Counted from the stretch's first letter, positions 1 to 7,778 are shown. The stretch: DNA of 34,352 nt from Halobacteriales archaeon QH_8_67_36 (GCA_003021755.1 PXQZ01000018.1:9246-43597), one strand, 5' to 3'. Notes: generated by a model from the letters alone, not told the origin. Program-made: numbers and translations.

Positions 1-549
1 ATGAGCGACCTGACCGCGACGCTCCACACGACAGCGGGCGACATCGAAGTCGAACTGTACGAAGACCGTGTCCCCAACACCGTCGAGAACTTCGTCGCGC
101 TGGCGGAGGGCGCCGACGACTACGACGGGGCCGAGGTCGGCCCCGGCACCGGCGCCTGGGAGGACCCCGAGTCGGGCGAGAAGCGCATCGACCCGCTGTA
201 CAACGACATCGAGATTCACCGCGTCATCGATGACTTCATGATACAGATGGGCGATCCGACCGGCACCGGTCGCGGCGGCCCCGGCTACACCTTCGAGGAC
301 GAGTTCCACGACGACCTGACCCACGACGAGGCCGGCATCCTCAGCATGGCGAACCGGGGCCCCGACACCAACGGCTCGCAGTTTTTCATCACGCTGGGCG
401 CCACGCACCACCTCAACGGGAAACACGCCGTCTTCGGGGAGGTCACCGATGGCATGGACGTCGTCGAGGAAATCGGCGCGACGGAGACGGACCCGAACGA
501 CGCACCCACCACGCCGATTCACCTCGAATCAGTCGACGTTCACCGGTAA
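1..549 (+). CDS. Cyclophilin-type peptidyl-prolyl cis-trans isomerase
   Basis: Catalyses cis-trans isomerisation of peptidyl-proline bonds, assisting protein folding; no signal peptide, so cytoplasmic. The 182-residue product has the cyclophilin core: the strand-turn GDIEVELYEDRVPNTVENF near residues 14-32, the active-site stretch HRVIDDFMIQMGDPTGTGRGG near 73-93, and the NGSQFFIT motif near 124-131. An acidic insert (about residues 38-66) between the first helix and the catalytic segment is typical of haloarchaeal members. The ATG is the first base of the window; the N-terminus looks complete because family homology starts within a few residues, but upstream signals cannot be seen. It converges with the APC permease gene, whose stop codon starts on the very next base, so the two transcripts must terminate into each other. 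Confidence 0.96.
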   Translation: MSDLTATLHTTAGDIEVELYEDRVPNTVENFVALAEGADDYDGAEVGPGTGAWEDPESGEKRIDPLYNDIEIHRVIDDFMIQMGDPTGTGRGGPGYTFEDEFHDDLTHDEAGILSMANRGPDTNGSQFFITLGATHHLNGKHAVFGEVTDGMDVVEEIGATETDPNDAPTTPIHLESVDVHR

Positions 550-2892
550 TCACTCGGTCCGACTCGGCGTTCCCCGTGTCGTCGGCCGGCGGCGCGGGAA
601 CCGCTTTCTGAGATACCGCACGAGAGGGAAGAGCCGCTCACTCAGTTGCCCGCGAACGCCCGTCTCACTGGCGTAAACCAGCACCGGTACGTCCCGCTGG
701 GCCGACAGCCGTACCACTTCGTCGGGCGTGCTCCCGAACAGCGCCTGCTTGAGCCAGCGGTCCCGGGAGGCCCCGACGATGAGGACGCCGCCGTTGTCGG
801 CGGCCGTCTCGACGAGCCCCTCGGCGACCGAGCCGGCGAAGACGTCGGTGACGGCGGGTTGTTCTACGTCATCGAGCGCGTCCACCGTCCCCAAGGAGGT
901 CTCGTCGGTTCCCTGTTCCCCGGACGAAACGTTGATGAGGTGGAGGTCGCTCCCGCGCTTCCCGAGCGTGTCGACCACCGGGAGCAGTGCCCGGTGGTGT
1001 TGGCCCCCGCCAGCACCGACGTTGATAGTGTCCAGGTCGTCCACGACGACGGTCTCGCTGGCGAAGAACACGTCACAGGGGGCTTTGCTCCCGACCGTCT
1101 CGGTCACGTCCCGGTGGCGCTCGGGATAGCCCATCAGGATGCGGTCTGCGTCGTCGTCGCGAGCCGTCTGGACGATGTCGAATGCCACGTCCTTGCAGGT
1201 GTGGCCCTCGACGATGTACTCGACGTCGAGGGTGGCCTCGTCGAGTTCGTCCTCGATGCGCCGGGAGCGGGCGGCGGCCGTGTCCTGCACCGTTTCCCAC
1301 GGGGTCTGGTCGGGCACCTGCGTGACGTTGAGTACGTGGACGAGCAGCTCCCGGTCGGCGGTGGATCCGAGCGCCGCGGCGAGACGGACGTACCGGAGCG
1401 CCCGGCCGGGTCGGGCGACGGGGACCAGTATCCGGTGGCGGTCAGTAGCGGTCGGTTCGGCTGTCGTCTCCGCCTCCGCCTCCGCCGCCGCTTCCGGTTC
1501 CGGTTCGTGCGGGACCTCTCGACGTAACTCTTTGCGGCCGGGCGCACCGCCCCAGACGACGTACGCGACGACCAGCACCCCGGTCAGTACGAGGCCGGTG
1601 ACGACGCCTTCGAGGGGGAGGTTGTAGATGAGCCCGAGGTTCGCCAGGATACCGACGACCGGGACCACGGGCACCCCCGGGACGCTGAACCCGCGCTGGA
1701 TATCCGGAAACCGCCGCCGGGAGACGATGAGTGCGACGTTGACGACTGCGAGCGGAAGCAGGAGGTTCAGCGTCGCGAAGCCGGTCAGGGCCGTGAGCCC
1801 GAGCTGGAGTCCGACCGCCGCGCCGAGGCCGCCCTCCGCGGGGAGGACGCCGATGAAGACGGCGATGAGGACGATGATGACCGCCGTCGCGGTGGCGACG
1901 CTCCAGAACGGCGTGCCGTACTCCGGGTGGATGCGCGAGAACCGCCGCGGGGCCTGTCCCTGCCGTCCCATCAGTGAGCCGATGGAACTCGCGGCGAGGA
2001 TGGAGGCGTTCGAGGCCGAGACCATCGAGAAGATGGCGCCGGCGACGATGAGCGAGCGGCCGATGGGACCGAGAAAGCCGGCGGCGACCTCTCCCATCGC
2101 CGTCTCGCCCTGTTCGGCGATGATTTCCGCCGGAACCGGCGAGTTCACCATGGCGACGATGACGAACGCGTAGAGGACGGTGACCGTGACCATGCTCGCG
2201 GCGATGGCCCGCGGGACGGTCCGCTGGGGTTCGATTATCTCCCCGGCGCTGGCCGCGATGGCCGAGAAGCCAAAGAAGGTGATGAACGCGAGTGCGGAGA
2301 TGGTGAGGATGTCAACGGCGCCGCTGCTGAAGCTCGTCGTGAACTCCGTCACCGCCGTGGTCGGCCCGCGGAAGGTGAACGCGCCGCCGATGAACGCAAT
2401 GAGGACGGCGACTTTCGCCCCGGTGACGAGAAGCTGGAAGCCGCCGCTCTCCTCGGTGCCGCGGGCGTTGAGGACGCCAAGCAGGACGGCCGTGAGGACG
2501 CCGGTCGTCCCGTGAGGGAGCACGTGGAGCCACTCCGGGAGAACGAACTCGAAGAACCACTCGTCCATCGTCGCCAGGTAGAACGCCGTCGTCCCGGTGT
2601 AGCCCAGAAACAGCGACATCCCGATGGCGTATGTTAGCAGGTCCCGGTCCTCGAAGGTCCGCGAGCAGAACAGGTAGCCGCCGCCGTTCTCGGAGTAGAT
2701 CGAGGCGAACTCCGAGTACGCCGCCGCCGTCACCCCCGCGATGAGCGCCGCGATGACGAAGGCGACGACGGCGCTGGAGCCGATGGCGGCGACGGCGGTT
2801 CCCGACAGCGAGAAGATGCCGGCCGCTATCATCGTTCCGAGCCCGATCGCGAAAGCGATCTTGAAATCGAGTGTCCGTGTGTGCTGAACCAT
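550..2892 (-). CDS. APC-family amino acid permease with C-terminal universal stress (UspA) domains
   Basis: A 780-residue membrane transporter, probably for amino acids or related amines. Residues 1 to about 450 hold about 12 hydrophobic segments, starting with the APC signature GLGTMIAAGIFSLSG near residue 18. An acidic Glu/Ala linker (about 455-485) leads to two tandem UspA-like nucleotide-binding domains (about 488-620 and 625-755); the first begins HRILVPV, and the second retains a degenerate phosphate-binding loop around GASRDRWLKQALFGST. The fusion of APC and Usp domains is common in haloarchaea and suggests nucleotide- or stress-controlled transport; the substrate cannot be told from sequence. 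The start was chosen because the hydrophobic core begins about 10 residues later and a TATA-like palindrome lies 24-33 bases upstream of the ATG. It is divergent from the MOSC gene. Confidence 0.93.
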   Translation of the reverse strand: MVQHTRTLDFKIAFAIGLGTMIAAGIFSLSGTAVAAIGSSAVVAFVIAALIAGVTAAAYSEFASIYSENGGGYLFCSRTFEDRDLLTYAIGMSLFLGYTGTTAFYLATMDEWFFEFVLPEWLHVLPHGTTGVLTAVLLGVLNARGTEESGGFQLLVTGAKVAVLIAFIGGAFTFRGPTTAVTEFTTSFSSGAVDILTISALAFITFFGFSAIAASAGEIIEPQRTVPRAIAASMVTVTVLYAFVIVAMVNSPVPAEIIAEQGETAMGEVAAGFLGPIGRSLIVAGAIFSMVSASNASILAASSIGSLMGRQGQAPRRFSRIHPEYGTPFWSVATATAVIIVLIAVFIGVLPAEGGLGAAVGLQLGLTALTGFATLNLLLPLAVVNVALIVSRRRFPDIQRGFSVPGVPVVPVVGILANLGLIYNLPLEGVVTGLVLTGVLVVAYVVWGGAPGRKELRREVPHEPEPEAAAEAEAETTAEPTATDRHRILVPVARPGRALRYVRLAAALGSTADRELLVHVLNVTQVPDQTPWETVQDTAAARSRRIEDELDEATLDVEYIVEGHTCKDVAFDIVQTARDDDADRILMGYPERHRDVTETVGSKAPCDVFFASETVVVDDLDTINVGAGGGQHHRALLPVVDTLGKRGSDLHLINVSSGEQGTDETSLGTVDALDDVEQPAVTDVFAGSVAEGLVETAADNGGVLIVGASRDRWLKQALFGSTPDEVVRLSAQRDVPVLVYASETGVRGQLSERLFPLVRYLRKRFPRRRPTTRGTPSRTE

Positions 2893-2915
2893 TGGCGTTT
2901 TTAATGTTATTACTA

Positions 2916-2925
2916 TTACATGTAA
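2916..2925. promoter_or_regulatory. Perfect 10-bp palindrome TTACATGTAA upstream of the APC permease
   Basis: The sequence TTACATGTAA is its own reverse complement and lies 24-33 bases before the permease ATG, where the TATA box of a leaderless haloarchaeal transcript is expected. The surrounding 25 bases are markedly AT-rich compared with the genome. It may be the TATA element itself, an operator overlapping it, or both. Confidence 0.4.
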
Positions 2926-3002
2926 CTCTGTCGCCTATGTGCCTAGGGCAGTATCTGACGGGTGGGAAACAGCTATTGCGCCAGTGCTTCTCGTTCCGGA
3001 CA

Positions 3003-3779
3003 GTGGCACACATCGAACGACTCACAGTGTATCCGGTGAAGGGACTGGACCGGCTCACAGTCGACCGGTCGCGGGTGCGTCCCGGTGGGACGCTCGAACA
3101 CGACCGGGAGTTCGCGCTACTGGACGGTGACGGCGAGCGGGTCAACGCGAAGCAGTCCGACCGCTTTCACGCGCTGGAGACGACCTACGACCCCGAGACG
3201 GTGACGCTGCGTGTCGACGCGCCCGAGCGCTGCGAGTTCGCCCTCGACAGCGAGGACGGACGGGCCGAGGCGGCGGCGTGGCTCACCGACGCTCTCGGGC
3301 TGGACGGTGACCGTCGGCTCGACCGGAACACCGATGTGGGACACGTCGACCGCCGGAGCATGGGCCCGTCGGTCATCAGCACCGCGACGATCGAGACGGT
3401 CGCCGGCTGGTTCGACGACATGACCGTCGAGAGCGCGCGGCGGCGGTTGCGCGCGAACGTCGAGGTTGGCGGCGTCCCGGCGTTCTGGGAGGACCGGTTC
3501 GTCGGGGAGAACGCGCCGGCGTTCCGGGCCGGCGACGTGCGCATCGAGGGCGTCACTCCCTGCGGGCGCTGTGTCGTTCCGTCGCGAGACCCCGACACCG
3601 GCGAGCCGACCCCCGAGTTCCGCACCGAGTTCCTCACCAACCGGCAGGAGACGTTCCCCGAGTGGGCCGACCGGGACGCCTTCGACCACCTCTACAGCCT
3701 GATGATCATCGCCAGCGTCCCCGAAGCCGACCGCGGGGAGACCATCGCCGTCGGCGACGAGGTCGAACTCGTCGCGTGA
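3003..3779 (+). CDS. MOSC domain protein (molybdenum cofactor sulfurase C-terminal type)
   Basis: A 258-residue protein with an N-terminal MOSC beta-barrel domain (starts IERLTVYPVKGLDRL, residues 4-18) and a C-terminal MOSC domain containing FVGENAPAFRAGDVRIEG and the conserved cysteine motif TPCGRCVVPSRD (about residues 183-194). MOSC proteins bind or transfer sulfur or act on molybdenum cofactor; several reduce N-hydroxylated compounds (mARC, YcbX types). The frame stays open upstream to 2871, but those 44 codons encode a non-conserved segment running toward the divergent permease start, so I place the start at the GTG directly before the conserved strand. The ferredoxin gene 50 bases downstream is a possible electron donor for a YcbX-like reductase; that pairing is inference only. 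Exact substrate unknown. Confidence 0.88.
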   Translation: MAHIERLTVYPVKGLDRLTVDRSRVRPGGTLEHDREFALLDGDGERVNAKQSDRFHALETTYDPETVTLRVDAPERCEFALDSEDGRAEAAAWLTDALGLDGDRRLDRNTDVGHVDRRSMGPSVISTATIETVAGWFDDMTVESARRRLRANVEVGGVPAFWEDRFVGENAPAFRAGDVRIEGVTPCGRCVVPSRDPDTGEPTPEFRTEFLTNRQETFPEWADRDAFDHLYSLMIIASVPEADRGETIAVGDEVELVA

Positions 3780-3829
3780 GTGCTACGGGAACCGACAGCG
3801 GAAAGTCCGTCGGCGCGCTACCGGGCGCT

Positions 3830-4171
3830 ATGACAGAGGCCGACGAACCCGTCGACCCCAGCGAGGTCGGGGAGCAGAACGCACCGCCGGTCGAGGAGAA
3901 GCCATACAAGATAATCTTCGAGGCCAACAAGTGCTTCGGTGCTGGCAAGTGCGCCGAGATGTCGACGAACTGGTCGCTGGACCTCGACACCGGCGTCGCC
4001 AAGCCCGAGACGTACTTCTTCGGCGAGGACGAACTCGACCACAACGTCGCAGCGGCCGACATCTGCCCGGCGAAGAAGGGCCGCGGCGTCATCCACGTCG
4101 TCGACCGCCGGGCCAACGAGGAGATCGCCCCCGATCCGGCCGGCGATGGCAGCCTCTCCGTCGACTGGTAA
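3830..4171 (+). CDS. Three-cysteine ferredoxin ([3Fe-4S]/[4Fe-4S] type)
   Basis: A 113-residue acidic electron-transfer protein. The cluster-binding pattern is CFGAGKC (cysteines five apart, about residues 36-42) followed some 40 residues later by ICPAKKG, i.e. three of the four usual cysteines. That is the arrangement of bacterial single-cluster [3Fe-4S] ferredoxins that serve P450s and monooxygenases. An acidic N-terminal extension of about 25 residues precedes the fold, as expected in a halophile. It follows the MOSC gene on the same strand with a 50-base gap and may be co-transcribed. The start is the first ATG in frame after the MOSC stop. Its redox partner is not identifiable. Confidence 0.85.
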   Translation: MTEADEPVDPSEVGEQNAPPVEEKPYKIIFEANKCFGAGKCAEMSTNWSLDLDTGVAKPETYFFGEDELDHNVAAADICPAKKGRGVIHVVDRRANEEIAPDPAGDGSLSVDW

Positions 4172-4211
4172 CCGAAACCCGTTTTCCCCCGGGGCGTTCA
4201 GGTGGGGACGC

Positions 4212-4296
4212 GCGAGGGTAGCCGAGCCTGGCCAAAGGCGGTGGGCTTAAGACCCGCTCCCGTAGGGGTCCGCGCGTTCAAATCGCGTCCCTCGCA
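4212..4296 (+). tRNA. tRNA-Leu (anticodon UAA)
   Basis: An 85-base class II tRNA. The acceptor stem GCGAGGG pairs with CCCTCGC at the 3' end with discriminator A; CCA is not encoded. The anticodon stem GTGGG/CCCGC closes the seven-base loop CTTAAGA, giving anticodon TAA. A long variable arm (TCCCGTAGGGG region) and the T-arm GCGCGTTCAAATCGCGT follow, as expected for leucine tRNA. No intron is seen. Confidence 0.96.
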
Positions 4297-4412
4297 TCAC
4301 TCTTGCTGCGTCTCGTTCGCGAACGACGGCCACGTCGCTCCCGGGTTTCGGTACCGCAAACGGAACCGCGGGGCCTGTGTCAGAGCCGCCGTGTTCGGTC
4401 GCCGAGCCCCGC

Positions 4413-5225
4413 TCAGCCCGAATCCTGCGTGACGAACAGGTCGAAGCCGGTGTCGCTTGGCTCGTCGTCGGGCGTGAGATACCCCGCCGCGAAGGCGGTG
4501 TAGCCGGTTCCGCCGTTCAGGCTCACGTCGAAGTCGGCGACGACGTCGCCGTCATTGCTCTCGGTGTCGCCGCGTACCTCGACGGTGTAGTCGTTGGCGT
4601 CCAACTCGGTCGAACCCGATTCCGTGTAGTCGACGCCGTCGAACAGCACGACGTCGCCGCCCGCGGCGGTGACGTCGACCGCCGGGGCGTCGGGCGAGAG
4701 GTGGACCAGACGGAGTCGGGCCGTGTCGCCGCCCGGCGAACTGGTGTCGTCGACGAGTATCTCCGGGGCGAACGCCTCGTCGGCGCCGTCGCTGATTTCG
4801 CCGGCCGCGGCGACGGTGTAGGCTGTGTCGGCCTCCACGGTGATGGTGTCGTCGAACACCGACGTGCTCCGGTCGCCCGCCGCCGTGATCTCGACGTCGT
4901 GGTCGCCGGCAGCGAGTTCGAGATAGCTGCTCGTCGTCCCGAACGCTACGTCTTCGAGCACGGCCGTCCCGTCCACGTAGACGTCGACGTTCGGCGCGTC
5001 CGGCGACATGTGCGAGACGCGGACCATCGCCATCTCCGACATCTCGCCATCGTCGGTGTCGGTCTCCGTCTCCGTCTCGGGGGCCATCCCGCCGTCCGTC
5101 TCAGTGCTGTCGACCGTCCCGGTGGGGGAACTCTCTCCGCCCTCACCCCCGCAGCCGGCGAGTCCGACAGTCGCTACCGTTCCGATACCGAGCAAGACCC
5201 TCCGTCGGCTTGTATCCGATGACAT
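4413..5225 (-). CDS. Tat-exported lipoprotein with two DUF4397 domains
   Basis: A 270-residue secreted lipoprotein. The N-terminus carries a twin-arginine signal (DTSRRRVLLGIGTVA) and a lipobox ending LAGC near residue 26, followed by a Gly/Ser/Thr/Glu-rich linker. Two tandem DUF4397 repeats follow, the first opening VRVSHMSPDAPNVDVYVDG and the second LRLVHLSPDAPAVDV. The family is a surface beta-sandwich of unknown function, widespread in bacteria and haloarchaea. The start at 5225 was preferred over in-frame upstream starts at 5234 and 5261 because a TATA element sits exactly 26-33 bases upstream of it, giving a leaderless mRNA, and because it places the twin arginines at residues 7-9. It stands alone between the tRNA-Leu and a divergent regulator gene. 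Confidence 0.88.
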   Translation of the reverse strand: MSSDTSRRRVLLGIGTVATVGLAGCGGEGGESSPTGTVDSTETDGGMAPETETETDTDDGEMSEMAMVRVSHMSPDAPNVDVYVDGTAVLEDVAFGTTSSYLELAAGDHDVEITAAGDRSTSVFDDTITVEADTAYTVAAAGEISDGADEAFAPEILVDDTSSPGGDTARLRLVHLSPDAPAVDVTAAGGDVVLFDGVDYTESGSTELDANDYTVEVRGDTESNDGDVVADFDVSLNGGTGYTAFAAGYLTPDDEPSDTGFDLFVTQDSG

Positions 5226-5526
5226 CACTTGCATCCGAAGAGTGTCGGGAATATAATACATTTCGCAACTCGGACTAAACTCTCACTCAAATCCCTGCAA
5301 ACTCCGACGAGAATCTCTCTAAACACGCTACGTGAAAGAGTGGCCGAAATGGTTTTACCGAATATTCCCCGAGTATGATACATGGGAAAGAGGCGTTCGG
5401 GCGCAGTCCACACGTCGGTGAGGCCGGAGTTCGGCGGCGAGTCACGCCGCGACGGCCGAACCGGCAGTCGGTGCCCGGACCCCGATGTCGGTAGATTCTT
5501 TTCGTATCCTTCGGAAGCCCACACGA
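5226..5526. other. Intergenic region between divergent lipoprotein and regulator genes
   Basis: About 300 bases without a convincing gene. It holds the lipoprotein TATA box at its left end and, near 5494-5509, a T-rich stretch (GATTCTTTTCGTATCC) that fits a TATA region for a leaderless regulator transcript. Open frames across it have no coding-like composition or recognisable motif. Confidence 0.5.
5251..5258 (-). promoter_or_regulatory. TATA box of the DUF4397 lipoprotein gene (leaderless)
   Basis: The top-strand sequence ATATAATA (TATTATAT on the coding strand) is centred about 30 bases upstream of the lipoprotein ATG. That is the spacing for a TATA box when transcription starts at the initiation codon. 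Confidence 0.6.
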
Positions 5527-5805
5527 ATGGATACGGTCCTCTGGCAGACGCTTGCCGGCACACGCGGGGGACCGAACCGCGCCCGTGTCCTTCGTGCGCT
5601 GGACGACCAGCCGCGCAACGCCAACCAGCTCGCCGACGACCTCGACCTGGCGTACAACACGATTCGGCACCATCTGGAGGTCCTCGAAGAGAACGGTGTC
5701 GTCACCAGCAGCGACGCCAGCTACGGCGTCATCTACCTGCCCAGCGAGCGGGCACGGGACAACTGGGACACGGTCGAACAGATACTCACACAGGTGGACG
5801 ACTGA
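5527..5805 (+). CDS. Winged helix-turn-helix transcriptional regulator (ArsR-like)
   Basis: A 92-residue DNA-binding protein consisting almost entirely of one winged-helix domain. The helix-turn-helix runs from RARVLRALDDQPRNANQLAD through LAYNTIRHHLEVLEENGVV (about residues 15-58), followed by a short beta wing (SSDASYGVIYLP) and a C-terminal helix that may dimerise. Predicted cytoplasmic repressor or activator; no metal- or ligand-binding residues are evident. The ATG at 5527 directly precedes the conserved MDTVLWQTLAGTRGG; an upstream in-frame ATG at 5485 would add 14 non-conserved residues and leave no room for the T-rich promoter element. The next gene, a small membrane protein, begins 51 bases later and is probably co-transcribed. 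Confidence 0.85.
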   Translation: MDTVLWQTLAGTRGGPNRARVLRALDDQPRNANQLADDLDLAYNTIRHHLEVLEENGVVTSSDASYGVIYLPSERARDNWDTVEQILTQVDD

Positions 5806-5856
5806 TATGAACGCACCATCACGGGCCAGGGTCGTCGACGGGACTCGGGAGGCACC

Positions 5857-6141
5857 ATGAGTCTCGTCCTCGACGCCGCGAGAATCGCCGCCGCTGTCAA
5901 CATCCTGCTGCTGGGTGGTATCATCGCCATCTGGGTCCGGACGTATCGGGAGGTACGCGCGCCGATGACGTTGGGCTCTATCGTGTTTGCGGCCTTCCTG
6001 CTGGCCGAGAACGCCGTCGCGCTGTACTTCTATTTCAACGCGCCCGCCGGGATGCCGGCGCTGGCGGTCGAAGTGATGGCGGTCCTCCAGATTCTCGAAG
6101 CCGTCGGTATCGCCGCGCTGAGCTACGTCACCTGGAAGTAG
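5857..6141 (+). CDS. Small three-helix membrane protein, unknown function
   Basis: A 94-residue hydrophobic protein with three predicted membrane segments (about residues 8-26, 38-60, 66-90) and a short positively charged loop RTYREVRAP after the first, suggesting that loop faces the cytoplasm. I do not recognise a biochemical function. Pairing of a one-domain winged-helix regulator with a three-helix membrane protein of this size recurs in haloarchaea as far as I recall, which hints at a membrane sensor or regulator-effector pair; this is inference. The start is the first ATG preceding the hydrophobic run; the preceding short frame 5807-5860 overlaps it by an ATGA junction. Confidence 0.75.
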   Translation: MSLVLDAARIAAAVNILLLGGIIAIWVRTYREVRAPMTLGSIVFAAFLLAENAVALYFYFNAPAGMPALAVEVMAVLQILEAVGIAALSYVTWK

Positions 6142-6191
6142 TTCCGTCCGAGACGACGCGCTTTTGCGGCCCAGTGCCCTATCGAACGCCA

Positions 6192-6704
6192 ATGACCGAC
6201 GTTCCCGACGACGTTGCAGACGTGTTCGACGCCCGCGAAACCTTCGTCCCCAGTGGCAGCGGCTACGTGGTCGAGACGACGAGCTTCGAGGGCCACGTCA
6301 CCGCGAGCGAAGGCAAGCAGTGGCGCACCGACTACGAGGTCACCGTCCGAGCGCCGTCGCTACAGGCCGCGACGGTCGACGAGGTCGGCCCCGCGGTGCG
6401 TGACGGCTGGTTCGAAACGCTGGAACGCCGCCTCGAAGACGCTCCCAAGTCCACCCGCGTCGCCGTCGACCTCGACGAGTACACGGTCGAAGCAGACGAC
6501 GAGGAGGTCGTCGTCACCTACCGCTTCAGCCTCGGTGGCGAACGCGAGGCCGCCGACGTGGCCAAGACCTTCGTCGAGTACGTCGAAGGGACCTACGTCG
6601 AGGGTATCGTTCCCGGCTACGAGTACGTCGGCGTCGTCGCCGACCTCATGAGCGCTGCGAGTTCCGGTGGCAGTGAGGGGAGTCGCGGCGGGACGCCGCT
6701 GTAG
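6192..6704 (+). CDS. Conserved haloarchaeal protein (DUF5813-like)
   Basis: A 170-residue soluble acidic protein. The N-terminal part (VPDDVADVFDARETFVPSGSG) leads to an alternating beta pattern and a central segment on exponents of charged residues (DLDEYTVEADDEEVVVTYRF), with a Gly/Ser-rich tail. I recall this as a conserved haloarchaeal family annotated DUF5813, with no known function; that name is from memory and unverified. The start is the ATG at 6192, preceded by an AT-poor region without obvious ribosome-binding site. It converges with the RAM/TrkA operon across a GC-rich hairpin. Confidence 0.8.
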   Translation: MTDVPDDVADVFDARETFVPSGSGYVVETTSFEGHVTASEGKQWRTDYEVTVRAPSLQAATVDEVGPAVRDGWFETLERRLEDAPKSTRVAVDLDEYTVEADDEEVVVTYRFSLGGEREAADVAKTFVEYVEGTYVEGIVPGYEYVGVVADLMSAASSGGSEGSRGGTPL

Positions 6705-6760
6705 CGGTCGAGCCGGAGCGTACGGCGAGCGAAGCGAGCCACCGGCCGTCTTTCGCCAGG

Positions 6761-6824
6761 TTTTTGAAGTACGGGGTTCCCGCAGCGCCGCGTAGCGGCG
6801 CGAGGAAACCCCGTGCTATAAAAA
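6761..6824. terminator. Bidirectional termination region with GC-rich hairpin
   Basis: It lies between two convergent genes. A T-run at 6761-6765 faces rightward transcripts and an A-run at 6820-6824 (T-run on the other strand) faces leftward transcripts. Between them a hairpin spans 6772-6813: GCGCCGC (6785-6791) pairs with GCGGCGC (6795-6801) across a three-base loop, and the outer CGGGGTT/AACCCCG arms extend it. Archaeal termination depends mainly on T-runs, so each strand meets its T-run before the hairpin. Confidence 0.6.
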
Positions 6825-6833
6825 GTGGGTTCC

Positions 6834-7064
6834 CTAGTCCATCGCGATGTACGTCTGCGTGGACTCGACGCCCTCGATGTCCTGGACATGTGTCGCGGCG
6901 GCGTCCTTGACGGCGGCGGGTGTGTCGACGCTCACCTTGACGATGAGGTCGACGTCGCCGGCGACGATGTGGGCCTCGGTAACGCCGTCGATACCCTCGA
7001 TTTCGCCCCGCAGCCGGTCGGCATCGCCGGTGTGGGCCTTGACCATGACGTAGGCGGTGACCAC
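6834..7064 (-). CDS. Stand-alone Lrp/AsnC ligand-binding (RAM) domain protein
   Basis: A 76-residue protein equal to one RAM domain, the beta-alpha-beta-beta-alpha-beta ligand-binding and assembly module of Lrp/AsnC regulators, without the DNA-binding helix-turn-helix. Key features are the opening strand TAYVMVKAHTGDADRL, the turn GVTEAHIVAGDVDLIVKV (about residues 27-44) and the closing strand VESTQTYIAMD. Such proteins probably bind amino acids at a dimer interface and may form mixed oligomers with full-length Lrp proteins. It begins 2 bases after the stop of the TrkA-domain gene and is therefore the second gene of that operon. A paralogue with the same architecture is transcribed divergently at 7879-8109. 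Confidence 0.9.
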   Translation of the reverse strand: MVTAYVMVKAHTGDADRLRGEIEGIDGVTEAHIVAGDVDLIVKVSVDTPAAVKDAAATHVQDIEGVESTQTYIAMD

Positions 7065-7066
7065 GT

Positions 7067-7753
7067 TCAGGCACCTCCCAGCGCCTTGGAGGGGCCGCTC
7101 TCACCCACGACGATGCTCCGGACGTCCGAGAGCGCGTCGAAGTCGGCCAGCACGACCAGGTGGTCGCCGGCGTCCAGCGTCTCGTCGGGGTCGGGGACGT
7201 CCAGTGGGGCGTCGCTTTTCCCGTGGGCGAGCAGTCTGGTGTCGGCGGGCAGTTCGAGTTCGGAGAGCGAGTAGCCTTTCATGGGTGCGGAGTCGGTGAT
7301 GGTGAACTCGACGAGCTGGAGGTGCTGGGCGATGTCGGCGATGGCGCGGATGTTCCCGCCCAAGAGCGCGTTCTTGGCGGCGATGGCGCCGAGTCGCTCG
7401 GGGTAGATTATCTCGTCGACGTCGGACGCGTAGCGGCGGTATATCTCCTCGCGGTAGTCCTCGTCGATGCGCATGACGGTGCGACAGCCGTACTGCTTGC
7501 CGATCATGCAGGCGACGAAGTTGTCGTTCAGGTCGCCGGTGAGCGCACCGATGGCGTCCGCCTCGGCCAGGTTCGCCGATTCTAGCGTCTCTTCGAGGGC
7601 CCCGTCGCCGTCGAGAACGTCGAAGCCGGCGGCCCGTGCCCGCTCGACGGCACCCTCGTCGCGCTCGATGAGTGTGACGTCGTGTCCACTCTCCCGCAGT
7701 ACCCGCGCGGTCCGAAGTCCAACACGGCCGGCACCCACGATAACGTATAGCAT
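7067..7753 (-). CDS. TrkA-type NAD-binding/RCK regulatory subunit of potassium transport
   Basis: A 228-residue cytoplasmic protein. Residues 1 to about 120 form a TrkA-N Rossmann fold, with VIVGAGRVGLRTARVL supplying the dinucleotide loop and LIERDE the acidic residue after the second strand. Residues from about 140 form a TrkA-C domain (FTITDSAPMKGYSLSEL...GDHLVVLADFDAL). These proteins gate Trk/Ktr potassium channels in response to nucleotides, important in organisms that balance salt with internal potassium. No membrane subunit is adjacent. The start at 7753 is set by the conserved MLYVIVGAG and by a TATA box 26-33 bases upstream. The RAM gene follows after 2 bases. Confidence 0.93.
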   Translation of the reverse strand: MLYVIVGAGRVGLRTARVLRESGHDVTLIERDEGAVERARAAGFDVLDGDGALEETLESANLAEADAIGALTGDLNDNFVACMIGKQYGCRTVMRIDEDYREEIYRRYASDVDEIIYPERLGAIAAKNALLGGNIRAIADIAQHLQLVEFTITDSAPMKGYSLSELELPADTRLLAHGKSDAPLDVPDPDETLDAGDHLVVLADFDALSDVRSIVVGESGPSKALGGA

Positions 7754-7778
7754 AGACGGCAGTATGCGACGGGGACGA

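Noticed and set aside
646..1527. Long open frame on the + strand inside the APC permease gene
   Set aside because: It is the antisense frame of a GC-rich gene; no family motif, and the minus-strand permease is clear.
2312..3145. Long minus-strand frame across the permease start
   Set aside because: Arg- and Pro-rich shadow translation of the permease and the MOSC gene in another frame.
4377..5222. Long + strand frame over the DUF4397 lipoprotein
   Set aside because: Antisense shadow; the minus strand has signal peptide, lipobox and two domains.
5287..6192. 301-codon minus-strand frame over the regulator and membrane protein
   Set aside because: Composition is shadow-like, and the + strand genes have domain evidence.
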